Source of the DNA: CAWVSB01 sp046710535
Lineage (GTDB): Bacteria > Pseudomonadota > Gammaproteobacteria > Pseudomonadales > CAWVSB01
Reading direction: 5' to 3'
DNA length: 64,000 nt
NCBI GenBank assembly: GCA_046710535.1
Contig: JBKEHH010000005.1
Coordinates: forward strand, 186,001-250,000
The notes under the pieces were generated by a model. It was not told the DNA's origin. It was given only the letters and a program-made list of their open reading frames with translations, and did not search any database. The translations under genes were made by a program, and so were the position numbers. Below are positions 35,496-44,294 of the stretch, piece after piece. How positions within the stretch are numbered: the first letter of the stretch is position 1; each line of letters begins with the position of its first letter.

Positions 35496-35611
35496 TGCGC
35501 CATTCTATCAGGCAAGAACATTCTAGGCACCGTAAAAAGTCGTAAACACTAGCAATGTTTTACAGTGCAGTTAAACTAGCGACAACTATTTTCAGCGGAT
35601 ACGACTTGTTT

Positions 35612-36472
35612 ATGCGCCATCCAAATCTACTTCAAAAAATTGGCCAAACTATGGCCAACATGCGTAAGTCAGAACGCAAAGTAGCCCAGTACGTTTTGGC
35701 CCAGCCAAACGACGTAATTCATATGCGTATTGTCGACTTAGCTCAGGAGTCGATGGTATCTGAGCCAACGGTCGTCAGGTTTTGCCGCGCTTGTGGTTGC
35801 GATGGCTTTCAGGATTTTAAATTAGGTTTGGCTCAGCAATTGGCGTCGACGCCGAGTTTTAGCCAGTTTGCGGTTGATACTGACGACTCTCCTATTGAAT
35901 ATGCTTATAAAGTTTTTGACGCGACCATTGATACTTTACAGCGAGTGCGTGACTCACTGGACCCCGCGGCATTAAGTGCTGCCGTTGAGGCGTTAAGCCA
36001 AGCCAGACGAATCAGCTTTTACGGCTTTGGTGCTTCTGGCGCGGTTGCTCAAGATGCCCAACACAAATTTTTCCGCCTTGGTTTAGAAACCGTGGCCTAT
36101 AACGACCCACATATACAGAACATGGCGGCGGTTTCACTGCAGCCTGGTGATGTAGTCGTAGCGGTCTCTCAAAGCGGACGCACAAAAGCGCTAATTAATT
36201 CTATAGATTTAGTTAAAGCTGAAGGCGGTATTGTTATCGGTATAGCGCCCAGTGCCAGCCCTGTGGCTAACCGCTGCAGCATTGCTTTATGTATTGATGT
36301 CGATGAAGACACCGATAATTATGCGCCACAAAGCTCACGTATTGCTCACCTAACCGCTTTAGACGCATTAGCGGTCGGAGTATCTCAAGCTAATAGTGAG
36401 CAAATTACCGAGCACCTGCAAAAGCTCAAACATGGTTTAAGCAGTTTACGACTGCCGAGTGATAAATATTAA
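35612..36472 (+). CDS. hexR: HexR/RpiR family transcriptional regulator
   Basis: From ATG 35612 the protein has 286 residues and starts MRHPNLLQKIGQ; the upstream TTG/ATG at 35555 adds a tail not typical of the family. The N-terminal 77 residues are an RpiR helix-turn-helix with ERKVAQYVL and SEPTVVRFCRACGC as recognition helix. The C-terminal SIS domain (FYGFGASGAVAQDAQHKFFRLG and VVAVSQSGRTK) binds sugar phosphate. HexR in gammaproteobacteria senses 2-keto-3-deoxy-6-phosphogluconate and controls glucose and central carbon genes. No zwf or edd gene is next to it here, so target genes must be elsewhere. Confidence 0.85.
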   Translation: MRHPNLLQKIGQTMANMRKSERKVAQYVLAQPNDVIHMRIVDLAQESMVSEPTVVRFCRACGCDGFQDFKLGLAQQLASTPSFSQFAVDTDDSPIEYAYKVFDATIDTLQRVRDSLDPAALSAAVEALSQARRISFYGFGASGAVAQDAQHKFFRLGLETVAYNDPHIQNMAAVSLQPGDVVVAVSQSGRTKALINSIDLVKAEGGIVIGIAPSASPVANRCSIALCIDVDEDTDNYAPQSSRIAHLTALDALAVGVSQANSEQITEHLQKLKHGLSSLRLPSDKY

Positions 36473-36561
36473 TAGCTGAGTGAAAACTTGTTCATCAATC
36501 ACTGCCGGAGGTTTCAAGGCGGTATAGTTACGATCTAGTTATAACTTTTACTGAGCCGACC

Positions 36562-37059
36562 ATGATTGTATATGATTACGTTAAAACTAAGCGCAGCGAT
36601 ATTAAAGCTTTTCCGAGTGGCAAAGAAAAACAAATAAAAAAATTCATTAAAATAATGACCAAAATTAATGTTTGGGTTTTCAAAAAAACCAATGGCCGGT
36701 TAATGAAAAATTTTCCAGGCGGTTATCCGATTTGTATTGTTGGCTCCAAAGGCAAAAAGACAGGTTCAAGGCGCGAGATAGCATTAATTCATTTGCCGAA
36801 AGACGATAAACTGTTACTAGTGGCCTCCCAAGGCGGGATGGATACTAATCCTGTCTGGTATTACAACATTGCGGCTAATCCGGACATCGATGTAATGATT
36901 GGTGGGGTGGAAACGAATATGGTTGCTAGGCAAGTTAGTGATGACGAAAAGCGAGTTTTATGGCCACACTTACTTTCTTTATATCCAGACTTTGATGAAT
37001 ATCAAGCTAGAACGGACAGAAATATCCCGGTATTTGAGTGCACTAAAGTCGAAGATTAA
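36562..37059 (+). CDS. Deazaflavin-dependent (F420-type) nitroreductase-fold protein
   Basis: This 165-residue protein matches the F420H2-dependent oxidoreductase family (DDN-type, PF04075). The pattern GRLMKNFPGGYPICIVGSKGKKTGSRREIALIH has the family's T-x-G-R-x-S-G-K-x-R counterpart (GSKGKKTGSRRE), and LLLVASQGGMDTNPVWYYNIAANPD is the hallmark S-x-G-G-x-x-x-x-P-x-W-x-x-N-x-x-x-x-P block. The family is best known in actinobacteria, where F420 is the cofactor. Whether this organism makes F420 cannot be seen here; some members bind FMN or heme instead. Confidence 0.88.
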   Translation: MIVYDYVKTKRSDIKAFPSGKEKQIKKFIKIMTKINVWVFKKTNGRLMKNFPGGYPICIVGSKGKKTGSRREIALIHLPKDDKLLLVASQGGMDTNPVWYYNIAANPDIDVMIGGVETNMVARQVSDDEKRVLWPHLLSLYPDFDEYQARTDRNIPVFECTKVED

Positions 37060-37985
37060 TTACCTTTTTCAAATAAAATATCGATACGTAGTTCAAGCTC
37101 TGGGTTTGGATGCCATGAATCTTCCCGCAAAAACCTAACCCGTGGGTCTATAGTTAAAAATATCCAGTCTTTAAACAGTGGCCGCCGATAATTAGCCGCT
37201 AAAAAATAGGTGTTAACCCGGGGGTTAGGTTGGTTTGAGCCCGTGACTCCAAAGGTATACGAATGCCAGTTACTGTCGGGAATCCGCTCATACAAGGTGA
37301 AAAACTGGCCTAGTTCAAATTCTTCATATTGTTTTTGATATTGAGCCTCGGTGCTAATTCTTAGCTGGTAGTATTCATTGAGCTCAGTTTGTAAAAAATA
37401 CTCTGACGATTCACCCCAACCGTCTTCATGGAGATACCAAGCCCTCTGCTCGAAACCGTTAACCCAATTATCACTTAAGTCACCGGTGATTTCTGCTTTC
37501 ACTCTGGCGAAAGGATCTACCGGATACCTAAACTTTGCCCCCACTTGAGTTTCAAATTGAAAGTTTTTTGTTTCCCGCGTTCGCCCTACACCTATGGTGG
37601 TGAAAGTATCTTGTTGGGTATCAAGTTTTTTATCTACTAAACTGCTTTGATCATTGGCATCGCTGTCAATAAACAACTTTAACTTTCGCTTGGTATTTGG
37701 AATATCGAGCTTCCCTCGAATATTAATGTCTGTTTCCCAATCGCCGGATTTGGCAATGAACTGCACTATGCTTATATTTACGCGGCTTTTATTATCGTTT
37801 GTGCTTTGCGCATCAGATAACCAGGAATCAATATAGCGGGATGTCTCTAACCAATTTTGAGCTAGGTTGTCACGCATCTCTTGAGCGCTGTCCATTACCT
37901 TCTTGTCTTCATCATTTGCGGACAAAGACAACGGCATTAACAGTAGTAATGCCGAACTGATAAGAACTTCCAGGCTTGGTTTCAA
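37056..37985 (-). CDS. Putative exported outer-membrane-associated beta-barrel-like protein, uncharacterised
   Basis: This 309-residue protein begins with a signal peptide (LEVLISSALLLLMPLSLSANDE, with A-N as probable cleavage site). The rest alternates polar and aromatic residues in short strands, such as FQFETQVGAKFRYP, YQLRISTEAQYQK, and FLTIDPRVRFLRE, and lacks long hydrophobic helices, as expected for a small outer membrane barrel. I do not recognise a named family. Its end overlaps the end of the F420-type gene by four bases, convergent. Confidence 0.65.
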   Translation of the reverse strand: MKPSLEVLISSALLLLMPLSLSANDEDKKVMDSAQEMRDNLAQNWLETSRYIDSWLSDAQSTNDNKSRVNISIVQFIAKSGDWETDINIRGKLDIPNTKRKLKLFIDSDANDQSSLVDKKLDTQQDTFTTIGVGRTRETKNFQFETQVGAKFRYPVDPFARVKAEITGDLSDNWVNGFEQRAWYLHEDGWGESSEYFLQTELNEYYQLRISTEAQYQKQYEEFELGQFFTLYERIPDSNWHSYTFGVTGSNQPNPRVNTYFLAANYRRPLFKDWIFLTIDPRVRFLREDSWHPNPELELRIDILFEKGN

Positions 37986-38052
37986 AGCTTACCTTGATTA
38001 TTGTTTTTTAATAATAATAACCAAGTTAACTATTAACACAAGCAAATAACCG

Positions 38053-39882
38053 CTATTCCACGGTGACTGACTTCGCTAAGTTTCTCGGCTGATCTACATC
38101 AGTACCTTTTAAAATTGCGACATGATATGACAGTAATTGCAGTGGAATGGTATAGATGATTGGCGCAATAATATCTGGCGTGTGGGGAATCGCAATCACC
38201 GACACACCATCTTCATCCTCAAATCCGGCCTCTTTATCGGCGAACACGAAAAGTTTGCCGCCTCTGGCCCTAACCTCTTCAAGATTTGATTTTAACTTTT
38301 CCAACAGCTCATTATTAGGCGCAACAGCTACCACTGGCATATCATCATCAACTAGCGCCAACGGGCCATGTTTCAACTCACCGGCAGGATAACTTTCAGC
38401 ATGGATATAAGAAATTTCTTTCAGCTTTAACGCGCCTTCCATCGCAACCGGCCATTGCACGCCGCGACCTAAAAACAAGGCATGGTGTTTGTCGGCAAAA
38501 GCTTTAGCCATTTGCTCTATTTTTTTATCTAACTTTAGCGCTTCGGCTACTAAATCAGGCAGCTGATGCAGAGCGGCTACGATATCTTTTTCAGTATCCA
38601 GAGATAGGCCATGACGCCTACCCAGCAATACCGTTAACAGTAGTAGAGCTACCAATTGGGTAGTGAATGCTTTGGTTGATGCAACACCAACCTCTGGGCC
38701 GGCCTCAGTCATTAAACATAAATCTGACTCTCTAACGAGAGAGCTTTGCGCCACATTACAAATAGCCAAAGTGGAGGTATAACCAAGGGTTTTTGCTAAG
38801 CGCAAAGCGGCTAAAGTATCGGCCGTTTCCCCTGACTGAGAAATTGTTACCAGCAATGTGTTGGCTGTGACAACAAACTTTCGATAGCGGAATTCGCTAG
38901 CAACTTCTACTCGGCAAGCAACCCCCGCGACGCCTTCAATCCAGTATTTAGCGACCATTGCAGAGTGATAACTGGTACCACAGGCGACAATTTGTACTGC
39001 TTTAGTTTTGTCTAAAACAGCTTTCGCTTCAGTGCCTAAAATCTCTTCTAACACTCGATTACTGCTAATCCGACTTCTTAAGGTATTGGCTAAAACCACA
39101 GGTTGTTCGAAAATTTCTTTTTGCATGTAGTGACGATACTTGCCCTTGTCGGCACGGTCCGCACTGCCTGTCATTACGACAACATCTCGTTTCACTGTAT
39201 TGTGCTGTGAATCAATAATGTCATAACTCTGCGGTGTAATAACGGCAATATCGCCTTCGTCAAGATATACAAACCGGTCGGTTACTTGGCGTAACGCTAA
39301 CTGGTCAGAAGCAATAAAATTTTCGCCCATACCAACACCAATAACTAAGGGGCTACCAGAGCGCGCACAGATGATAGTGTCAGGTTGGTCAATAGAGATT
39401 ACCGCTAAACCATAAGCCCCTTCTAGCTGAGCTACCGCAATCTTTACCGCACTAAGTAGGTCATTACCTTGGCTTTCTATTGAATCTAATAGATGAACAA
39501 CCACCTCGGTATCGGTCTGCGATAAAAACTCATAGCCTTGCTTAGTTAGCTGATCTCTAAGTTGATCGTGATTTTCAATAATGCCGTTATGGACTAAAGC
39601 AATACGGTCATTTGAACAGTGTGGATGGGCGTTTACCTTGGAGGGTTTACCATGGGTGGCCCAGCGAGTATGGGCGATACCACAGTTACCTATGATGGGG
39701 GTTTTGGCGACAGCGTCGGCTAGCATTGCTACTTTGCCTTTCTCTTTGGCAACCGCTAACGCGCCACTTTCAATAACCGCTAAACCGGCCGAGTCATAGC
39801 CTCGATACTCGAGCCGACGCAGGCCTTCAACTAAGATTTCCGATACTTCACGCTTGGCGCTCGCACCAACAATTCCACACAT
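38053..39882 (-). CDS. glmS: Glutamine--fructose-6-phosphate aminotransferase (isomerising)
   Basis: This 609-residue enzyme makes glucosamine-6-phosphate from fructose-6-phosphate and glutamine, the entry to UDP-GlcNAc. The N-terminal glutaminase starts MCGIVGA with the nucleophile Cys at position 2 after Met removal. AHTRWATHG and GNCGIAHTRW are class II amidotransferase motifs. Two SIS domains follow, with CGTSYHSAMVAKYW and TISQSGETADTLAAL, and the C-terminus ends LAKSVTVE as in E. coli GlmS. It is directly downstream of glmU, nine bases after its stop, so they form an operon. Confidence 0.98.
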   Translation of the reverse strand: MCGIVGASAKREVSEILVEGLRRLEYRGYDSAGLAVIESGALAVAKEKGKVAMLADAVAKTPIIGNCGIAHTRWATHGKPSKVNAHPHCSNDRIALVHNGIIENHDQLRDQLTKQGYEFLSQTDTEVVVHLLDSIESQGNDLLSAVKIAVAQLEGAYGLAVISIDQPDTIICARSGSPLVIGVGMGENFIASDQLALRQVTDRFVYLDEGDIAVITPQSYDIIDSQHNTVKRDVVVMTGSADRADKGKYRHYMQKEIFEQPVVLANTLRSRISSNRVLEEILGTEAKAVLDKTKAVQIVACGTSYHSAMVAKYWIEGVAGVACRVEVASEFRYRKFVVTANTLLVTISQSGETADTLAALRLAKTLGYTSTLAICNVAQSSLVRESDLCLMTEAGPEVGVASTKAFTTQLVALLLLTVLLGRRHGLSLDTEKDIVAALHQLPDLVAEALKLDKKIEQMAKAFADKHHALFLGRGVQWPVAMEGALKLKEISYIHAESYPAGELKHGPLALVDDDMPVVAVAPNNELLEKLKSNLEEVRARGGKLFVFADKEAGFEDEDGVSVIAIPHTPDIIAPIIYTIPLQLLSYHVAILKGTDVDQPRNLAKSVTVE

Positions 39883-39891
39883 AGTATTTCC

Positions 39892-41259
39892 CTAGTCCTG
39901 TTTTTTAGTTGGACGCTGCCAGCCATCCAAATTACGTTGCTTTGCTCTCGCAATCGCCAGCTGATCTTTTTCTATGTCTTTGCTGATCACAGAGCCTGCG
40001 CCAACAGTTGCGTTTTCACCAATTGACACCGGTGCAACTAATGCGCTGTTAGAACCGATAAAAACTCCGTCTGCTATTTCTGTCACAAATTTATTAACAC
40101 CATCATAATTACAGGTAATAGTGCCAGCGCCAATATTGACGTCTTTGCCTATGTTGGCGTCTCCTAAGTAAGTTAAGTGACTTACTTTTGAGCCCTCGCC
40201 AATATTTACCTTTTTAGTTTCAACAAAATTGCCTACTTTAACGCCTGCCGCCAGATTAGAGCCTAGCCTTATTCTCGCAAAGGGTCCGATGGCGCAATTA
40301 TCAGCTATAACCGCATTTTCGATTACAGTGTTCGCTTTAATTTCTACATTGTCGGCAATGACAGTGTCTGTAATGACACAGTTAGGGCCAATGGTTACGT
40401 TATTGCCAATACGGACATTACCTTCAAACACCACATTAATATCTATCACGACATCACTGCCAACTATTAACTCACCGCGCACGTCTAACCGTTTAGGGTC
40501 GCGTAAACTAACGCCAGCAATGAGTAATTTGTTGGCTTGCTCGGTCTGAAATTCCCGCTCTAAATTAGCCAGTTGCATCCTGTCATTCACCCCTTGAACC
40601 TCAGCCTCAGTCTGTGGGTGAAACGCTTTAACAGTTACCCCCTCACTGGCAGCCATGGCAATAATATCTGTTAGATAGTACTCCCCCTGGTTATTGCTGT
40701 TTGATAAAGCGGGTAGCCAAGTATTAAGATGCTGCGCTGACACAGCCATAATACCGGTATTAGTTTCTGTTAAAAGCAATTGCTCAGGAGTCGCTTCTTT
40801 TTGCTCAATAATTGCGGCAACACTGTTGTTTTCGTCTCGCAGAATACGTCCATAGCCATCGGGCTTATTAAGAACTACAGTTAACAGAGACATTTGATCA
40901 CAGCTTACGTCTGCTAGCATCGCTTTAAGTGTGCTGGTTTTGATTAACGGCACATCACCGTACAAAACTAAGACAGTAGCATCGTTATTGATACTTGGCA
41001 TTGCCTGAGCAACCGCATGACCGGTACCCAATTGCTGTGTTTGCTTAACCCAGTTTATTGATGCGGCTTTAAAAGCGGCTTCGACGTCTTCTGCTTTATG
41101 ACCCACAACCACATGTATATTGCTTGGCTCCAATTCAATTGCGGCGCCAACAACATGGCCTAGCAACGAGTTAGCTGCCAAGATATGCAATACCTTGGGC
41201 TTATCAGAGCGCATTCGAGTGCCTTTACCAGCGGCTAAAATAACAACTTCTAGACTCAT
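39892..41259 (-). CDS. glmU: Bifunctional GlmU: UDP-N-acetylglucosamine pyrophosphorylase / glucosamine-1-phosphate N-acetyltransferase
   Basis: The 455 residues match E. coli GlmU (456). The N-terminal half is the uridylyltransferase with LAAGKGTRMRSDKPKVLH at about 8-25 and QLGTGHAVAQAMP. The C-terminal half is the left-handed beta-helix acetyltransferase, visible as repeated hexapeptides (VVIDINVVFEGNVRIGNNVTIGPNCVI, split by family as hexapeptide turns) and ending in a short basic tail. It makes UDP-GlcNAc for peptidoglycan, lipid A and probably the surface glycan to the left. It forms an operon with glmS. Confidence 0.98.
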   Translation of the reverse strand: MSLEVVILAAGKGTRMRSDKPKVLHILAANSLLGHVVGAAIELEPSNIHVVVGHKAEDVEAAFKAASINWVKQTQQLGTGHAVAQAMPSINNDATVLVLYGDVPLIKTSTLKAMLADVSCDQMSLLTVVLNKPDGYGRILRDENNSVAAIIEQKEATPEQLLLTETNTGIMAVSAQHLNTWLPALSNSNNQGEYYLTDIIAMAASEGVTVKAFHPQTEAEVQGVNDRMQLANLEREFQTEQANKLLIAGVSLRDPKRLDVRGELIVGSDVVIDINVVFEGNVRIGNNVTIGPNCVITDTVIADNVEIKANTVIENAVIADNCAIGPFARIRLGSNLAAGVKVGNFVETKKVNIGEGSKVSHLTYLGDANIGKDVNIGAGTITCNYDGVNKFVTEIADGVFIGSNSALVAPVSIGENATVGAGSVISKDIEKDQLAIARAKQRNLDGWQRPTKKQD

Positions 41260-41403
41260 ACTATTCTCTTTTATATTTAGCTAAATAGCTGTTTGCTGAC
41301 AGATTATACTGGATATTAGGCAATAGGCGCGTTTTTGTCACAGATAACTAATGGGCGATCAATCGCGGCGCATGAACAGCCTGGGGCTTAACGTTCAGGC
41401 ACA

Positions 41404-41429
41404 AAAAAGGCGGCTAAAGCCGCCTTTTT
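41404..41429. terminator. Bidirectional rho-independent terminator after atpC
   Basis: AAAAAGGCGGC (41404-41414) pairs with GCCGCCTTTTT (41419-41429) over a TAAA loop, a perfect 11-bp GC-rich stem flanked by A- and T-runs. It ends the leftward atp operon 13 bases past the atpC stop and isolates it from glmU. Confidence 0.9.
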
Positions 41430-41441
41430 ACTTGGATAGAT

Positions 41442-41867
41442 CTATTTACCCATTTTTTTCTTCAATGCCCGCACCGCTCTTATTTGAGCAGCTGCCTCGG
41501 CCAGTCTAGCTGAGGCCAAAGTGTAGTCGATTTCACTACTTTGATCGGCTAAATCGGCTAAGGCTCGCTTTTGCGCTTCAACTGCAGCGGCTTCATCCAT
41601 ATCATCCGCGCGCAGCGCTGTATCAGCAAGAATCGTAATAGTGCCTGGTTGTATTTCTAAATAACCGCCAGAGACATAAAAGATCTCTTCTTCGCCACCT
41701 TGCGTAACAACACGAACCGGCCCGGGCTCTAGGCCAGTTAGTAACGGCGCATGGCCATAACTAACACCTAAATCACCTAACGATGCGTTGGCTACAACTA
41801 GCTCAGCTAAGCCAGAAAAAATCTCTTTCTCTGCGCTAACGATGTCACAATGAATTGTCATTGGCAT
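41442..41867 (-). CDS. atpC: F1 ATP synthase epsilon subunit
   Basis: This 141-residue subunit joins the central rotor to the c-ring and regulates ATP hydrolysis. The N-terminal MTIHCDIVSAEKEIFSGLAE beta-sandwich and the GDLGVSYGHAPLLTGLEPG block are standard. The C-terminal helical domain with ALADLADQ is present. It is the last gene of the atp operon, before a strong terminator. The true start may be the second Met (MTIHC), one or two codons in. Confidence 0.96.
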   Translation of the reverse strand: MPMTIHCDIVSAEKEIFSGLAELVVANASLGDLGVSYGHAPLLTGLEPGPVRVVTQGGEEEIFYVSGGYLEIQPGTITILADTALRADDMDEAAAVEAQKRALADLADQSSEIDYTLASARLAEAAAQIRAVRALKKKMGK

Positions 41868-41921
41868 AATAAGTCTCTCTTATAACTCGCTTACTAAAGT
41901 CTCACTGACTTGTATTATAAG

Positions 41922-43319
41922 TTACATATTTTTTGCTTTTTCGATGGCTTCTTCGATAGATCCAACCATGTAGAAAGCTTGCTCAGGCATATGATCGTAT
42001 TCACCAGCAAGAATACCCTTAAAGCTAGCAATGGTTTCCTTAAGTGGAACGTACTTACCTGGAGAACCGGTAAAAATTTCAGCAACAAAGAATGGCTGCG
42101 ATAAGAAACGTTCAATTTTACGAGCCCGTGATACCGTCTGCTTATCTTCTTCAGACAGCTCATCCATACCCAAAATTGCGATGATGTCTTTTAACTCTTT
42201 ATAACGCTGCAATACAGATTGTACGCCACGAGCCACATCATAGTGCTCTTGACCGATAATTAGCGGGTCAAGCTGACGTGAAGTAGAGTCTAGTGGGTCG
42301 ATGGCTGGGTAAATACCTTTCGATGCGATATCACGGCTTAGTACAACAGTTGCATCTAAGTGAGCAAAAGTCGTAGCAGGCGATGGATCAGTCAAATCAT
42401 CAGCAGGTACGTATACCGCCTGGATAGAGGTGATAGAGCCGGTTTTTGTAGAAGTGATACGCTCTTGCAACACACCCATTTCTTCAGCTAGCGTCGGCTG
42501 ATAACCTACTGCAGAAGGCATGCGTCCTAGTAATGCAGATACTTCCGTTCCTGCCAGGGTGTAGCGATAAATATTATCAACAAACAACAATACGTCTTTA
42601 CCTTCGTCACGGAATTTTTCCGCCATGGTTAAACCAGTTAGCGCTACCCGCAAACGGTTTCCGGGAGGCTCATTCATCTGACCGTAAACCATTGCCACTT
42701 TCGATTCTTGTGGATTTTCTAAGTTTACAACACCAGACTCCGCCATCTCGTAGTAAAAGTCGTTACCTTCACGAGTACGCTCACCAACGCCAGCAAACAC
42801 AGACAAACCACTGTGCTCTTTGGCGATGTTGTTAATCAATTCCATCATGTTTACGGTTTTACCAACACCAGCACCACCGAATAAACCAACTTTGCCACCT
42901 TTAGCAAATGGGCAAACTAGATCGATAACTTTTATACCGGTCTCTAGCAATTCGTCACTGCTTGAAAGATCAGCGTAAGCTGGAGCGTCTTGGTGAATAC
43001 CACGACGTTCTTGCTCACCAATTGGACCACATTCGTCAATAGGGTTGCCCAACACATCCATAATCCGACCAAGGGTTTCGATCCCTACCGGTACTTGAAT
43101 TGTTGCGCCAGTGTTATCAACGTCTAAGCCACGCTTAACGCCTTCCGATGAACCCATAGCGATGGTACGAACAACGCCGTCGCCTAGCTGCTGCTGAACT
43201 TCTAATGTTAAGCCTACAGCGCCAACTTTCAATGCATCATATACCTGAGGCACTGCATCTCTTGGAAATTCGACGTCTATGACCGCGCCAATAATTTGTA
43301 CAATACGACCGCTACTCAT
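41922..43319 (-). CDS. atpD: F1 ATP synthase beta subunit
   Basis: This 465-residue catalytic subunit has Walker A GGAGVGKT, the VGERTREGNDFY catalytic Glu-Arg block, and Walker B DVLLFVDNI. The DELSEED lever region is present (DELSEEDK). It makes ATP from ADP and phosphate at the F1 hexamer. Sequence and length agree with E. coli AtpD (460). It is 49 bp after atpG in the operon. Confidence 0.98.
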   Translation of the reverse strand: MSSGRIVQIIGAVIDVEFPRDAVPQVYDALKVGAVGLTLEVQQQLGDGVVRTIAMGSSEGVKRGLDVDNTGATIQVPVGIETLGRIMDVLGNPIDECGPIGEQERRGIHQDAPAYADLSSSDELLETGIKVIDLVCPFAKGGKVGLFGGAGVGKTVNMMELINNIAKEHSGLSVFAGVGERTREGNDFYYEMAESGVVNLENPQESKVAMVYGQMNEPPGNRLRVALTGLTMAEKFRDEGKDVLLFVDNIYRYTLAGTEVSALLGRMPSAVGYQPTLAEEMGVLQERITSTKTGSITSIQAVYVPADDLTDPSPATTFAHLDATVVLSRDIASKGIYPAIDPLDSTSRQLDPLIIGQEHYDVARGVQSVLQRYKELKDIIAILGMDELSEEDKQTVSRARKIERFLSQPFFVAEIFTGSPGKYVPLKETIASFKGILAGEYDHMPEQAFYMVGSIEEAIEKAKNM

Positions 43320-43368
43320 TTGAGGATCCTCATTAAACCTTAAACTTAAAAAACTAATCTTTAACTAA

Positions 43369-44229
43369 TTAAACCGCAGACGCGCCACTTACAATTTCAG
43401 ATAATTCCTGAGTAATTGCGGCTTGACGAGCCTTGTTATAAATCAACTGTAATTCATCAATTAGATCGCCAGCATTATCTGTTGCGCTCTTCATTGCCAC
43501 CATTCTAGAAGCTTGTTCACAAGCACCGTTTTCAACAACCGCTTGGTAAACCTGCGACTCAACATAACGAGTTAACAAACCATCTAATAACTCTTGTGCA
43601 TCAGGCTCGTAAATATAATCCCAATGATGTTTTAAATCCTTATCTTCAGACGGTAATAAAGGTAACAACTGAGCAACCGTAGGGTCTTGAGTCATGGTAT
43701 TAACAAACTCATTGCTAACCAGATACAGCTTATCTATGTTGCCTTTATCATAGCCATCCAGCATGGTTTTAACACTGCCGATTAAATCCGCTACTGTTGG
43801 CGCTTCACCTAAATCACGAACTGAAGCAACAACGTTGCCACCAACACTGTTAAAAAACGCTGATGCCTTGCTACCAATTAAGCACAGATCGATCTCTACA
43901 TCTTGATCAGCCCATTCTTTAATTGATCTAAGCGCCGCCTTAAATAAGTTGGTGTTCAAACCACCACATAAACCACGATCAGAAGACACAATAACAAAGC
44001 CAATGCGCTTAACTTCACGCTGAGCTAAATATTGATGATGATACTCTGGATTAGCATTGGCGATATGCCCAACAACAGAGCGGATGCGGGTAGCGTAAGG
44101 CTTGCCCACTTCCATTCTTTCTCGTGCTTTACGCATTTTACTCGCCGCGACCATCTCCATTGCACTCGTAATTTTCTGAGTACTGGTGATAGAACCGATC
44201 TGTGTGCGTATTTCTTTTGTGCCTGCCAT
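43369..44229 (-). CDS. atpG: F1 ATP synthase gamma subunit
   Basis: This 286-residue rotor shaft subunit opens MAGTKEIRTQIGSITSTQKITSAM (seen in parts as KEIRTQIGSI and TQKITSAMEMVA), the conserved N-terminal coiled-coil helix. SSDRGLCGGLNTNLF is the family's D-R-G-L-C-G-x-x-N signature. The C-terminal helix YNKARQAAITQELSEIVSGA completes the coiled coil. Length is the same as in E. coli. Confidence 0.97.
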   Translation of the reverse strand: MAGTKEIRTQIGSITSTQKITSAMEMVAASKMRKARERMEVGKPYATRIRSVVGHIANANPEYHHQYLAQREVKRIGFVIVSSDRGLCGGLNTNLFKAALRSIKEWADQDVEIDLCLIGSKASAFFNSVGGNVVASVRDLGEAPTVADLIGSVKTMLDGYDKGNIDKLYLVSNEFVNTMTQDPTVAQLLPLLPSEDKDLKHHWDYIYEPDAQELLDGLLTRYVESQVYQAVVENGACEQASRMVAMKSATDNAGDLIDELQLIYNKARQAAITQELSEIVSGASAV

Positions 44230-44294
44230 GTCTTAATGGACCTCGAGCAACTATTCTTAATTATCAGGAAAGAAAAGCCTTCCTGCTAAACCAA

